A stretch of 64,000 nt of DNA from Streptomyces avidinii (GCF_014650695.1 NZ_BMVL01000002.1:124001-188000), one strand, 5' to 3'; numbered from the stretch's first letter, positions 45,806 to 54,767 are shown. Notes: generated from the sequence alone by a model not told the origin. A program made the numbers and translations.

Positions 45806-46630
45806 GTGATAGTCAAGCGCGCCGGTCGCCTCGTGGTTGTCGCCGCCATACCCGCCGCCGTGTTCCTGACGCTCGGCCTTTCCGGACCAGCTCTCGCGCA
45901 GGGCGGAAAGGCGTACCAGATCGACCTGGCGCAGCTGAACGATTCAGGCTCCCGCGGCACGGTCATGCTCACCCTCAAGGGCAATCAACTGACCGTGCAG
46001 ATCGAGTCCGAGGGCATGGTGCCGGGACAGCCGTCGGCACAGCACCTGCACGGTTCGACGAAGGGGCACGACTTCCACTGCCCGGACAAGACCGACGACA
46101 CCGACGGCGACGGGGTCCTCAGCAACACCGAGGCCACGCACGACTACGGCGACATCAACATCTCGCTGACCACGGGCGGGGACACCAAGGCCACCAGTGG
46201 CCTCGACGTGCAGCGCATGCCCGTCGCCGACAAGCAGGGCACGATCCGCTACAAGCGGACGATCGCCGTCGGCCAGGACGTGGTCGACCACATCAAGGAC
46301 CTGCACGTCGTGCAGCACGGCATCGACCGCAACAACAACAAGAAGTACGACTTCGAGGGGGCGGGCAAGAGCGAGCTCGACCCGAAGCTGCCCCAGGAGG
46401 CCACGGCTCCGACCAACTGCGGCGAGGTCAAGGGCGCGGCCGTGGGGTCCGTTCCCGTCGGCGGCATCGAAACGGGTGGCGGTACGCCGGAGCAGCCCAC
46501 GGTGTCGGTGACGATGCGCGACGGTGTGGCGATCACCGTTCTCGCGGCGGTGGCCGGCGCGGTGATCCTCGGGCGGAATCGGGCCGCTGCGGTCCCCGGC
46601 CGCAAGGAGACCACCGGAGGCGGCGCGTGA
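45806..46630 (+). CDS. Secreted, membrane-anchored CHRD-like protein
   Basis: The 274-residue protein starts at GTG 45806 after AGGAG. It has a Sec signal (VVVAAIPAAVFLTLGLSGPALAQ, quoted as VVVAAIPAAVFLTLGL), a CHRD-like beta domain (YQIDLAQLNDSGSRGTVML, PSAQHLHGSTKGHDFHCPD), and an EF-hand-like acidic loop (DDTDGDGVLSNTE). A C-terminal helix with basic tail follows (VAITVLAAVAGAVILGRNR). The His/Asp content suggests metal binding. No LPxTG-like sorting motif precedes the helix. Its stop overlaps the sortase gene start as GTGA. Confidence 0.75.
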   Translation: MIVKRAGRLVVVAAIPAAVFLTLGLSGPALAQGGKAYQIDLAQLNDSGSRGTVMLTLKGNQLTVQIESEGMVPGQPSAQHLHGSTKGHDFHCPDKTDDTDGDGVLSNTEATHDYGDINISLTTGGDTKATSGLDVQRMPVADKQGTIRYKRTIAVGQDVVDHIKDLHVVQHGIDRNNNKKYDFEGAGKSELDPKLPQEATAPTNCGEVKGAAVGSVPVGGIETGGGTPEQPTVSVTMRDGVAITVLAAVAGAVILGRNRAAAVPGRKETTGGGA

Positions 46631-47379
46631 AGTCGACCCCCGTCCTCACCGCAGCAGCTGCCGGGTCGGCCGGGCGGCGGCCCCGCCGCCGGACCGCGGT
46701 TCCCGTGGCGGCGGCCGCGGCCGCCCTCGCCGGGCTCCTCCTGGCGGGGTGCGGCGGCCAGAACGCGGCGAAGCCCCCCACGTCGGCGGAGCAGCCCCAG
46801 CCTGCCGGGGCACCGGCCGCCGCCGGCGGTGCTCCGACCGCGAAGGCGCCCGCCGGCGGCAATTCCGCGCCCCCCGCAGACGGATCCCAGAGCGGTACGG
46901 GAGGCGGTGCCGGCGGGGCCGCCCTGGCCCGGTCGGAGCCGCAGAAGATCACGATCCCCTCCCTCAACGTGTCGAGCTCACTGGAGACGTTGGCGCAGAA
47001 CGCGGACGGCACCATGCAGACCCCGAAGGACCCCGCTCTGGCGGGCTGGTACGAGCCGGGGCCGACCCCCGGCTCCCAGGGGCCGGCCGTGATCGCGGGA
47101 CATGTCACCTGGAACGGAGCCTCCGCCGTGTTCGAGAAGCTGAAGACGATGAAGGGTGGTGACACCATCAAGGTGACCCGGCGGGACGGCAAGACGGTCA
47201 CGTTCACGGTGGACCGGGTGGCCGAGTACCCGAAGGCCGAGTTCCCCACGCTGGAGGTCTACAAGAACCTCGACCACGCGGGCCTTCGCCTGGTCACCTG
47301 CGGCGGCAGCTTCGACCCTGCCAAGCACTACTACGACAGCAACGTGGTGGTGTTCGCCCGGATGACGGGTGCCGCGTAG
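46627..47379 (+). CDS. Class F sortase
   Basis: The 250-residue protein has a signal or lipoprotein-like N-terminus (ALAGLLLAGCGG) and an Ala/Gly/Pro linker of about 80 residues. The sortase core follows (KITIPSLNVSSSLETL, catalytic His in AGHVTWNG, catalytic Cys in LRLVTCGGSFDP, then DSNVVVFARM). Class F sortases of actinomycetes act as cell-surface transpeptidases with poorly known substrates. The GTGA overlap with the CHRD-like gene implies that this upstream protein is its partner or substrate. A strong hairpin follows. Confidence 0.88.
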   Translation: MKSTPVLTAAAAGSAGRRPRRRTAVPVAAAAAALAGLLLAGCGGQNAAKPPTSAEQPQPAGAPAAAGGAPTAKAPAGGNSAPPADGSQSGTGGGAGGAALARSEPQKITIPSLNVSSSLETLAQNADGTMQTPKDPALAGWYEPGPTPGSQGPAVIAGHVTWNGASAVFEKLKTMKGGDTIKVTRRDGKTVTFTVDRVAEYPKAEFPTLEVYKNLDHAGLRLVTCGGSFDPAKHYYDSNVVVFARMTGAA

Positions 47380-47403
47380 CCGGAAACGGCCGGGCCGGAG
47401 GTA

Positions 47404-47442
47404 TGCCCGTCGGTCGCAGGGCCCCACTGCGACCGACGGGCA
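47404..47442 (+). terminator. Strong hairpin after the sortase gene
   Basis: TGCCCGTCGGTCGCAG at 47404-47419 pairs perfectly with CTGCGACCGACGGGCA at 47427-47442, a 16-bp stem with a 7-nt loop, 25 bp after the sortase stop. Confidence 0.85.
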
Positions 47443-47505
47443 CCCGCACGGGTCCGGATGCGGGCCCGGGCCTCATGCCCGAGGGCGCCCGGTAGCGTCG
47501 CCGCC

Positions 47506-48375
47506 ATGCGCTTCCACCACGTCGACGTCTTCACCGACCGTCCCTTCAACGGCAACAGCCTCGCGGTGTTCCCGGACGCCGATGCGCTGACCGGCGCCCA
47601 GATGCTCGCCATCACCCGGGAACTGCGGCACTTCGAGTCCGTCTTCCTCCTCGGCGAGGGCACGTCCGGGCCGCACGTCCGGCGGGCGCGGGTCTTCGAC
47701 CTCGCGGGGGAGCTGGAGTTCGCCGGACACCCCCTTCTCGGTGCGGCCGCGGTCCTGCACGCCCTCCACGGCGCCGCGGACCACGAGGCCTGGACCCTGC
47801 GTCTGACGGCCCGTTCGGTGGAGGTCACCACCGACCGCCGCGGCCCGGGGCGGTACGCGAGCCTCCTCGATCAGGGCGCCGCCGCCTTCCTCGGCCGCCC
47901 GGACCCGGACGGGCTGGCCGCCCTGTTCGACCTCGAACCGGGTGATCTGGATGCCGATCTGCCCCCGGAGGTGGTCTCCACGGGCCTGAGCTACCTGGTG
48001 CTCCCCGTACGCGGTGACGCTCTCGCCCGCGCCCGCGTCACCGCACCGCTGGACGAGCCCCTGGCCCGTCTGGGCGCCGAGTACGCGTACCTGCTGGACA
48101 CCGCGGCCATGGAGGGGCGGCACTGGACCAACGACGGGGTTCTGGAGGACGTGGCCACCGGCAGTGGTGCGGGCTGCGCGGCCGCCTACCTGCGCTCCCA
48201 CGGCCGGATCGGCGCCGGGCAGGAGAGGCTGCTCCGGCAGGGCCGTCACACCGGGCGGACCGGTGAGATGACCGTCAGTGCCGAGGGGGACGGCCGCACC
48301 ATCCACTCGGTACGCGTCGGAGGCGGCGTCGCCCTCGTCGCGGAGGGACGTCTGCGCGCGCTCCCGCCGGCCTGA
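47506..48375 (+). CDS. PhzF-family isomerase/epimerase
   Basis: The 289-residue protein has the twin hot-dog PhzF fold: FHHVDVFTDRPFNGNSLAVF at the N-terminus (quoted in part as VDVFTDRPFNGNSLAVF), the catalytic glutamate in RHFESVFLL, EFAGHPLLGAAAVL, and the C-terminal ATGSGAGCAAAYL. PhzF catalyses an isomerisation in phenazine synthesis, but most family members act on unknown metabolites and no phenazine genes are nearby. ATG 47506 gives the family N-terminus. Confidence 0.9.
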   Translation: MRFHHVDVFTDRPFNGNSLAVFPDADALTGAQMLAITRELRHFESVFLLGEGTSGPHVRRARVFDLAGELEFAGHPLLGAAAVLHALHGAADHEAWTLRLTARSVEVTTDRRGPGRYASLLDQGAAAFLGRPDPDGLAALFDLEPGDLDADLPPEVVSTGLSYLVLPVRGDALARARVTAPLDEPLARLGAEYAYLLDTAAMEGRHWTNDGVLEDVATGSGAGCAAAYLRSHGRIGAGQERLLRQGRHTGRTGEMTVSAEGDGRTIHSVRVGGGVALVAEGRLRALPPA

Positions 48376-48523
48376 GCCGTCCGGAGGCGCGCCGCTCTCC
48401 ATCGCGGCCATCGCGGCCACCACAGCCCCCACGGCCCCCACCACGGCTCACCTCGCGACCCGGGTGGTCCGGACCTACGCTGATGGTGTTGCCCGGGGCC
48501 CTCGGACGGCAGGAGACCATGCG

Positions 48524-49789
48524 GTGAAACCAACCCACATCCGGCTGCGCCGGGCCTGCGCGGCCGCTGCCGCGGCAGGGATCCTCCTCACCCCGGCGGT
48601 CGCGGGATCCGCCTACGCGGCGCCCGTCCCGGGGCCGTCCGCCCCCATCGCCGCCGCACCGACCCCGACGCCGGTCCCCACCTCCACCCCGTCCCCGGAC
48701 ACCGACACGGTGTTCCGGCAGATCACACCCGCGGTCGCGGCGCAGCTGGACGCGGCCGTGCGTCAGGTCATGCGCGAGGCACAGGTGCCGGGCGTGACGG
48801 TCGGCCTGTGGGCGCCCGGCAAGGGGAGCTACGTCCGCTCCTTCGGCGTGGCCGACAAGGCGACCGGGGCGCCCATGCGGCCCGACCTCCACGTGCGCAT
48901 CGGCAGTGAGACCAAGACGTTCACCGTGACCGCCCTGCTCCAGCTGGTCGACCAGGGAAAGGTCGGCCTGGACGACCGCATCGGCGACTACATCACCGGG
49001 GTTCCGAACGGTGACCGCATCACCCTGCGCCAACTGGCGGGTATGCGCAGCGGGCTGTTCAACTACAGCATGGACGGGGACTTCATCACGAGGCTGGAGA
49101 AGAATCCGGAACTGCCGATGTCACCGAGGCAGTTGCTCGACTACTCCTTCCGGCACCCCGTCCTGTTCGAGCCGGGCGCGGAGTTCGACTACAGCAACAC
49201 CAACCTGATCCTGCTCGGCCTGGTGGTGGAGAAGATCACCGGCCGGCCGCTGCACGAGGTCATCGCCAAGGACGTGGTGGCACCGGCCGGGCTGCGCAGT
49301 ACGGTCTTCCCCACGAACGCGGCCATTCCGGCTCCGTACGCGCACGGCTACACGAACCAGACGGCCTCGGGCAAGGTAGAGGACTCGACGCACTGGAACC
49401 CCTCCTGGGCCTGGGCCGCCGGGGCGATGATCTCCGACCTCCAGGACCTGCGCAGTTGGGCCCGCACCCTCGCCGTCGGCACGCTGCTGAAGCCCGCCAC
49501 CCAGGCCGAGCGCCTGAAGACCACGCCGATGGACATTCCGGGTGCCGGCTACGGGCTGGGCATCTTCGACGTCCAGGGCTGGATCGGCCACAACGGTTCG
49601 ATCCCCGGGTACGAGGTGCTGCCCGTCCACCTGCCGGCGGCGGACGCGACGATGGTGATCCTCCTCAACACCGACAGCCAGTACAAGGGCCAGGAGCCGA
49701 GCACGCTGTTCGGCGAGGCGGTCACCGGCATCGTGACACCCGATCACGTGTACCCCGGCCACAAGCCGGTCGTGCCCAGGACCGGTTGA
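48524..49789 (+). CDS. Secreted beta-lactamase-family serine hydrolase (D,D-carboxypeptidase-like)
   Basis: The 421-residue protein has a Sec signal ending SAYAAP and a Pro/Thr spacer. The class C/DD-peptidase fold has the serine-lysine motif IGSETKTF, tyrosine motif DYSNTN and the third motif GHNGSIPG. It resembles Streptomyces R61 D-Ala-D-Ala carboxypeptidase or esterases of the same fold. GTG 48524 is supported by AGGAGA; an ATG at 48519 is out of frame and stops after two codons. Confidence 0.9.
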   Translation: MKPTHIRLRRACAAAAAAGILLTPAVAGSAYAAPVPGPSAPIAAAPTPTPVPTSTPSPDTDTVFRQITPAVAAQLDAAVRQVMREAQVPGVTVGLWAPGKGSYVRSFGVADKATGAPMRPDLHVRIGSETKTFTVTALLQLVDQGKVGLDDRIGDYITGVPNGDRITLRQLAGMRSGLFNYSMDGDFITRLEKNPELPMSPRQLLDYSFRHPVLFEPGAEFDYSNTNLILLGLVVEKITGRPLHEVIAKDVVAPAGLRSTVFPTNAAIPAPYAHGYTNQTASGKVEDSTHWNPSWAWAAGAMISDLQDLRSWARTLAVGTLLKPATQAERLKTTPMDIPGAGYGLGIFDVQGWIGHNGSIPGYEVLPVHLPAADATMVILLNTDSQYKGQEPSTLFGEAVTGIVTPDHVYPGHKPVVPRTG

Positions 49790-50050
49790 CGACCGCGGCC
49801 CTTCTCCCTGCGGAATGGGCGCACGCAATTCCGGTCGGCCGACCGATCGCAGGAAGGCGCCCTTTTCCGGGAAACAGGCGACAAAACGCGGCCGTCCGCC
49901 CCCGTCCGGGGCTCGATCGGCCTCCCCAAAAGATGCCCCGGTCAACCGTGTTGTCCGACAGGTGAGTTATTACACAGAAGACATGGAAGGTCGCACACAG
50001 TTCGGGTAACTTTCCATCACGTCGCCGCCACACCCGGGGCACAGGGCCCC

Positions 50051-50791
50051 ATGGGACTTGCGGCGCAAAGGACCCGACCCCTGTTGACGACAGCAACCGA
50101 AGTCTTCACAGTCCGGCCGTACACCCCTCATTGCCAGGTGATCAGCACCGAAGGCGATCATGCCGTGATAGGAATTTCCCCGGGGAACAGCTACTTCTCG
50201 GCCCAACGTGTCATTGACCTCGCCCATTGGGGCATGCGCAACTTCGAGCAGGTCGACCTCATCTACACCGACCTGCACGTGGCCGAGATGTACGAGGCCC
50301 TCGGATACGGCGAGGACGAAGCCCGACGCAAGGCGGTGAAGAACCTGCGCGGTGTCCGCGCCAAGGTCAACAACGCCGCGGCCGAAGCCGACCCCACCGG
50401 CGCCCGCCTCCGCGCCCGCCCGATGTCGTCCCTCACCGACATCCCGGCGTACCGCACGCTCCACAACCACTTGACCAACCTGCTCGACATCGACCCGGAG
50501 TTCCGCGAGACCTGCAACTCCCTGGTCGACGTGTTCCTTTCGTCCAAGGTGCTGGGCGGCGAGGCAGCCACCACCCGGCAGCGCGACGTCTGCCTGGAGT
50601 ACGTCTGCGCCGAAGCCCCGCTCTTCCTCGACACGCCGGCCATCCTCGGCGTGCCGTCCTCCCTCAACTGCTACCACCAGCTCCTGCCCATGGCGGAACT
50701 GCTCTACTCACGCGGCTCGGGTCTGCGCGCCTCGCGCAACCAGGGCCACGCGATCATCACCCCCGCCGAAGGAGTACCCGATGTCCACTGA
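50051..50791 (+). CDS. tRNA-dependent cyclodipeptide synthase (NYH subfamily)
   Basis: The 246-residue protein joins two aminoacyl-tRNAs into a 2,5-diketopiperazine. The nucleophile Ser43 lies in [10 protein letters not shown], the asparagine three residues later and the YH pair in NCYHQ place it in the NYH subfamily, and [14 protein letters not shown] holds the YxxxE catalytic pair. The next gene is a CYP121-like P450, the partner of the cyclo-Tyr-Tyr synthase in Mycobacterium tuberculosis, so cyclo(Tyr-Tyr) is the likely product. The start is uncertain: ATG 50051 has a weak ribosome binding site, and a TTG at 50084 preceded by AAGGA is possible. Confidence 0.93.
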   Translation: MGLAAQRTRPLLTTATEVFTVRPYTPHCQVISTEGDHAVIGISPGNSYFSAQRVIDLAHWGMRNFEQVDLIYTDLHVAEMYEALGYGEDEARRKAVKNLRGVRAKVNNAAAEADPTGARLRARPMSSLTDIPAYRTLHNHLTNLLDIDPEFRETCNSLVDVFLSSKVLGGEAATTRQRDVCLEYVCAEAPLFLDTPAILGVPSSLNCYHQLLPMAELLYSRGSGLRASRNQGHAIITPAEGVPDVH

Positions 50792-51965
50792 CACCCTTCT
50801 CGACTTCCCGTTCTCCGCGCGCGGCGACCAGCTCCCGCCCGAGATCGAGGAGCTGCGCAGCGAGCCGGTGAAGCGGGTCCGCACGATAGCCGGGGACGAA
50901 GCCTGGCTCGTCTCCTCCTATCCGCTGGCCAAGCAGGTGCTCGAGGATCCCCGGTTCAGCCTGAAGGACACCTCGGCACCCGGCGTGCCCCGCCAGTACG
51001 CGCTGACGATCCCGCCCGAGGTCGTCAACAACATGGGCAACATCACCGGCGCGGGACTGCGCAAGGCCGTCCTGAAGGCGATCAACCCCAAGACCGACGG
51101 CCTCACCGACTGGATGCGCGCCCAGGCGACGACCCTGGTCGACAACCTGCTGAGCCACGGGGCGCCGGTCGATCTGCGCGGCCTGTTCACCAACCCGTAC
51201 GCCGAGAACCTGCACTGCCGCATCCTCGGCATTCCCGAGGCCGACGCGCCGCGCCTGGCCGCCAGCCTCGACATCGCGTTCATGAACTCGGCGTGCCCCG
51301 TCACCGGCGCCAAGCTCAACTGGGACCGGGACATCGCCTACATGGTGGAACGCCTCGACGACCCGACCACCACCGGTCTCATCGCCGAGCTCGCCGCCCT
51401 GCGCAACGACCCCGCCTACGACCACCTGACGGACGAGATGCTCGCCACCGTGGGCGTCACGCTGTTCGGCGCGGGAGTCATCTCCACCATGGGCTTCCTG
51501 ACCATGGCGATCGTCTCGCTCCTCCAGCACCCGGAGATGTGGGAGCGGCTGCGCAAGGAGCCGGAGAAGATCCCGGCCGCGGTGGACGAACTCCTGCGCA
51601 TCAACCTGTCGATCGCCGACGGCCTGCCCCGACTCGCCCTGGAGGACCTCACCCTCGGCGACGTCGAGGTGAAGAAGGGCGAGCTCATGCTCGTCCTGGT
51701 CGAGGCCGCCAACACCGACCCGGATGTGTACCCCGACCCGCACGTCGCGGACATCGACCGGCCGAACGCCGGCACGCACCTGTCCTTCGGCGGCGGGCAG
51801 CACTACTGCCCGGCGACCGCCCTCGGCAAGCGGCACACCGAGATCGCCATCGAGGTGCTGCTGGAGAAGATGCCCAACCTCGCGCTCGCCGTGCCGGTCG
51901 ACCAGCTGGTGTGGCGCACCCGCTTCATGAAGCGCCTGCCGGAGCGCCTGCCCGTTCTCTGGTGA
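50781..51965 (+). CDS. CYP121-like cytochrome P450, probable cyclodipeptide oxidase
   Basis: The 394-residue P450 resembles CYP121 (mycocyclosin synthase) in its distinctive parts. The I-helix reads [11 protein letters not shown], with serine where most P450s have an acid. The K-helix region has [16 protein letters not shown], and the C-terminus [12 protein letters not shown] through [10 protein letters not shown] contains the active-site arginine of the CYP121 group. The heme loop is [15 protein letters not shown]; alanine replaces the usual glycine two residues after cysteine. ATG 50781 follows GAAGGAG and overlaps the synthase stop by 11 bp. CYP121 joins the two tyrosine rings of cyclo(Tyr-Tyr); the same or a related coupling is expected. 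Confidence 0.92.
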   Translation: MSTDTLLDFPFSARGDQLPPEIEELRSEPVKRVRTIAGDEAWLVSSYPLAKQVLEDPRFSLKDTSAPGVPRQYALTIPPEVVNNMGNITGAGLRKAVLKAINPKTDGLTDWMRAQATTLVDNLLSHGAPVDLRGLFTNPYAENLHCRILGIPEADAPRLAASLDIAFMNSACPVTGAKLNWDRDIAYMVERLDDPTTTGLIAELAALRNDPAYDHLTDEMLATVGVTLFGAGVISTMGFLTMAIVSLLQHPEMWERLRKEPEKIPAAVDELLRINLSIADGLPRLALEDLTLGDVEVKKGELMLVLVEAANTDPDVYPDPHVADIDRPNAGTHLSFGGGQHYCPATALGKRHTEIAIEVLLEKMPNLALAVPVDQLVWRTRFMKRLPERLPVLW

Positions 51966-51998
51966 TCGGGTCGGCGCGCGGGAGCGCGCCCGTCCGAT

Positions 51999-52035
51999 GA
52001 CGGCCCCGGCCGGGGGGAATCCGGCCGGGGCCGTC
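51999..52035. terminator. Perfect 15-bp hairpin between converging genes
   Basis: GACGGCCCCGGCCGG at 51999-52013 pairs without mismatch with 52021-52035 around a 7-nt loop. It ends the cyclodipeptide locus and can also stop the converging hydrolase transcript. Confidence 0.85.
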
Positions 52036-52125
52036 GCCCTGCCCCGACCGTTCCGGTCCCGTACGCAAGTCCCGTACCGCAAGTCCCGTTGCCGCAAGTC
52101 CCGTACGTCGGCTTCGTACGGGTGG

Positions 52126-52953
52126 CTACGCCAGGAACGCCGCGGTGCTCGCCACGAACCGCTCCGCGTCGTCGAGCCAGGGGTAGTGCCCCGCACCCCG
52201 CTGCACGACGAACGTGGCGCCGGGGAACAGCGCGGCGGACTCGGCAACCGACCGGGGCGGGCTGTTCACGTCGAACTCCCCCGCGAGCAGCAGGACGGCC
52301 GTCCGGCACCCGGCGAGCGCGGCGCGCGTGGCCTGCGGGTCGAAGGCGCCCTCGGCGGCGAAGAGGGTGACGGCCTCCGTGTTGTCCGGCCGGGACGCCG
52401 CCTGGTGCCGCCGTGCCGCGGCGTCCCACCGGCCGTGGAAGAAGGGGCTGACGGCCTCCCAGTCGCTGCCGGTGCCCTCGGTGATCGCCTCCAGCGCGGC
52501 GAACGCCGCCGGGTACCACGGCTCGTCCCTCCTGAGTCGCGCGACCTCGCGCCGGGCCTCCGCGCTGATGGTGAGGCCGACGGCCCGGGTGCCCGGGGTG
52601 ATCAGGGCGAGTCTGCGGACGCGGTCCGGGTACCGGGCCAGGTACTGCGTCGCGGGGTTGGCGCCGGCCGAGTGGGCGAGCAGATCGGTCCGGGCGAGGC
52701 CGAGGTGTGCGCGGAGGGCCTCGATGTCCTCGACGAGGCGGTCGCAGCGGTAGCTGGAGGTGTCCGCCGGGACCGCGGACCGGCCGGTGCCGCGGAGGTC
52801 CGGAACGATCAGCCGGCGGTGCGCGGACAGACCGCCCAGGTCGCCGAGGTAGGAGGAGTCCGCGGGACCTCCCGGGACGCAGAGCAGCGGGTCGCCGTCC
52901 CCGTGGATGCGGTAGGCCAGCCGGGTTCCGTCAGGTGCGGTGAAAGTGGGCAT
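52126..52953 (-). CDS. Alpha/beta-hydrolase
   Basis: The 275-residue protein has the hydrolase fold with the oxyanion HG region PLLCVPGGPADSS, nucleophile elbow LLAHSAGANPA, an acid in LAGEFDVNSP and the histidine in RGAGHYPWLDD. It resembles proline iminopeptidase-type or lactone/ester hydrolases. ATG 52953 is chosen because AGGATC precedes it. Upstream in-frame starts at 52974 and 52989 lie in a perfect palindrome that is more likely an operator. It is divergent from an HTH regulator. Confidence 0.85.
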   Translation of the reverse strand: MPTFTAPDGTRLAYRIHGDGDPLLCVPGGPADSSYLGDLGGLSAHRRLIVPDLRGTGRSAVPADTSSYRCDRLVEDIEALRAHLGLARTDLLAHSAGANPATQYLARYPDRVRRLALITPGTRAVGLTISAEARREVARLRRDEPWYPAAFAALEAITEGTGSDWEAVSPFFHGRWDAAARRHQAASRPDNTEAVTLFAAEGAFDPQATRAALAGCRTAVLLLAGEFDVNSPPRSVAESAALFPGATFVVQRGAGHYPWLDDAERFVASTAAFLA

Positions 52954-52972
52954 GCCGCGGATCCTGACAGCC

Positions 52973-52998
52973 ATAACCTGGTTGTACAACCAGGTTAT
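52973..52998. promoter_or_regulatory. 26-bp perfect palindrome, candidate operator
   Basis: The left half ATAACCTGGTTGT is followed immediately by its exact reverse complement ACAACCAGGTTAT. It lies between the divergent hydrolase and HTH genes. A further TATAACC half-site at 53019-53025 sits just before the regulator start codon, in inverted orientation to the GGTTATA at 52993-52999. Confidence 0.75.
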
Positions 52999-53030
52999 AA
53001 GTAAGGGGCGGCTCGGGGTATAACCGAGGC

Positions 53031-53708
53031 ATGACAGAACCGGAGAGTGAGAGTGCGCACCGGCAGTCCGGGACGTCCGCCACGGACGGGACTCCCGCGA
53101 CGCTGACCGAGGAACAGGCCGTACGGATGCTCGCAGGCATGAACGAGGTCATCCGCGCGGGCGAGGAGATGCGCAGGCTGCGCGCCGAGATGATCAAGCT
53201 GTTCGCCGGGTTCGGCTGGACCCAGGACCGGATCGCGCGGATCGCCGACATGAGCCAGCCCGCCGTGTCCAAGCAGGTGGCGAAGTACGCGGTCGACGCC
53301 CCCGCGCGCCCGATGACTCTCGCCCTCGGCCAGTACGACGGCCCGTGGCTCGAAGGGCGGCTGTGGGGGCTCGCGGAGGTGGTCGCCGAGACGATCGACG
53401 GCGCGCGCTGCGCCCGTTACGTCGATGCCCTGGCCCGGGGCCGGAAGCGCTTCACGCCCCGGAACGTGGATGAGCTGCGGCGCCTGCTCGAAGAGGACCT
53501 GAGGCTCCGCCGGGCGGAGCTGTCCGACGACTTCCGGGCTGCGTACGACGAGATCGGCCGCGGCCTCGACGACCCCCCGAAGGGTCCGGCCGGTACGACG
53601 TCACCGGTATCGGCACCGGTATCGGCCTCGGCCTCGGTCCGCCGCACCCTCGCCCACCAGCTGCAACGCGACCGGCTGGAGGCCGGCCGGCCGCCGGGCG
53701 GGAGCTGA
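53031..53708 (+). CDS. HTH regulator with sigma-like recognition helix
   Basis: The 225-residue protein has a coiled N-terminal part (residues 25-60, EEMRRLRAEMIKLF) leading into a helix-turn-helix, WTQDRIARIADMSQPAVSKQV. A helical C-terminal domain with DELRRLLEEDLRLRRAEL and a low-complexity tail follow. I do not recognise the named family. The gene starts 33 bp from the palindrome and diverges from the hydrolase, so it probably represses both. The ribosome binding site is very close to ATG 53031, suggesting a short-leader or leaderless message. Confidence 0.8.
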   Translation: MTEPESESAHRQSGTSATDGTPATLTEEQAVRMLAGMNEVIRAGEEMRRLRAEMIKLFAGFGWTQDRIARIADMSQPAVSKQVAKYAVDAPARPMTLALGQYDGPWLEGRLWGLAEVVAETIDGARCARYVDALARGRKRFTPRNVDELRRLLEEDLRLRRAELSDDFRAAYDEIGRGLDDPPKGPAGTTSPVSAPVSASASVRRTLAHQLQRDRLEAGRPPGGS

Positions 53709-53825
53709 CCCCCGCCTGGGAGCAAGCTCTCAGGAGCGGTTGCTCCCATCCCTTGCGCCTTCCTCCGCGGCCACCGCGGGACCGATGCTTCCGGCGTGCC
53801 CCTTCCTCCTTCCGAAAGGCATGTC

Positions 53826-54257
53826 ATGAAAGCTCGAATCCTCGCCGCCTCGTTGAGCGCCGGCGCCCTGCTGGCCACCGGGCTGCTGGCCGCGCCCACC
53901 GCGTCGGCCGCCGCGGCTGCTCCGAGTTGCGTCGGATCGGCGTGCAACGGCAAGAACCCGGCCGGCACCAGCTGCCAGAACGACGCCCGTACGGTCGCCG
54001 AGTCCGGCGACCCGATGGGCGCCATGGAGCTGCGCTACAGCCCGTCCTGCCGAGCCGCGTGGGGACGATTCAAGATCAACGCACCGTCCGGATCGCGCAT
54101 AGAGATCAAGAACAACCAGGGCAAGAAGTACACGACCAGCGGCACCGGCAAGTTCTACAGCGTCATGATCAACGACAAGGACGTGAAGGCCTGGGCCTGC
54201 GGCATCTGGCCCTCCGAGTTCGGTGGCACCAACACCGCCTGCACCGAGGACTACTGA
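53826..54257 (+). CDS. Secreted DUF2690-like protein
   Basis: The 143-residue protein has a Sec signal (ILAASLSAGALLATGLLA, cleavage near ASA). The mature domain reads CVGSACNGKNPAGTSCQNDA and then MELRYSPSCRAAWGRF, the cysteine pattern of DUF2690. It ends with a second cysteine pair. Its role is unknown; it is extracellular. ATG 53826 follows AAAGG. The stop overlaps the next start as TGATG, so the two secreted proteins are translated together. Confidence 0.8.
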   Translation: MKARILAASLSAGALLATGLLAAPTASAAAAAPSCVGSACNGKNPAGTSCQNDARTVAESGDPMGAMELRYSPSCRAAWGRFKINAPSGSRIEIKNNQGKKYTTSGTGKFYSVMINDKDVKAWACGIWPSEFGGTNTACTEDY

Positions 54258-54691
54258 TGGGCCGCCGAGCAGCGAAGACCACCCGGACCGACCCGCTCGG
54301 CGGCGCCCGGCGCAGGCTCCTCGTCACCGGCGCCGCGCTCGTCGGCACGCTCGCCCTGGCGACCGGCCCGGCCCTGGCCACCACGGCGAACGTCGGGGGC
54401 CAGGTCGGCGGCAGCTCCACGTACTACGGCACCGCCCGCACCGTCACCGCCGACGGCTCGCACATCTGCCTGAGGGCCGACAGCGGCGGCATCGCCATGA
54501 AGGCCTTCTGGTACAAGTGCAGCGACCGCAGCACCCGGGGCGCGGACCGGGAGGTCGGTTCGGGGACGCGCCAGCGCCTGGGCTCCGGCTTCAAGGCCGG
54601 TACGGTCTACTGCCTCGGAGCAGCGGCGGACGTCGTCAGCCCGAACAAGACCTCCTGGAGCGGAACCCTCGACTGGAACGTCTTCTCCTGA
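54257..54691 (+). CDS. Small secreted protein, function unknown
   Basis: The 144-residue protein has a Tat/Sec-like leader (RRRLLVTGAALVGTLALATG) and a mature domain of about 100 residues with two cysteines (ICLRADSGG, YKCSDRS) and a third near the end. I do not recognise it. Translational coupling to the DUF2690-like gene through the TGATG overlap suggests the two act together outside the cell. Confidence 0.75.
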   Translation: MGRRAAKTTRTDPLGGARRRLLVTGAALVGTLALATGPALATTANVGGQVGGSSTYYGTARTVTADGSHICLRADSGGIAMKAFWYKCSDRSTRGADREVGSGTRQRLGSGFKAGTVYCLGAAADVVSPNKTSWSGTLDWNVFS

Positions 54692-54767
54692 GTCCGGGGC
54701 CGTACGGGGATGCCCCGTCCCGGCGACGAGCGTCAACGGGCCGGGGCGGCGACCCCGTTCCCGCCCG

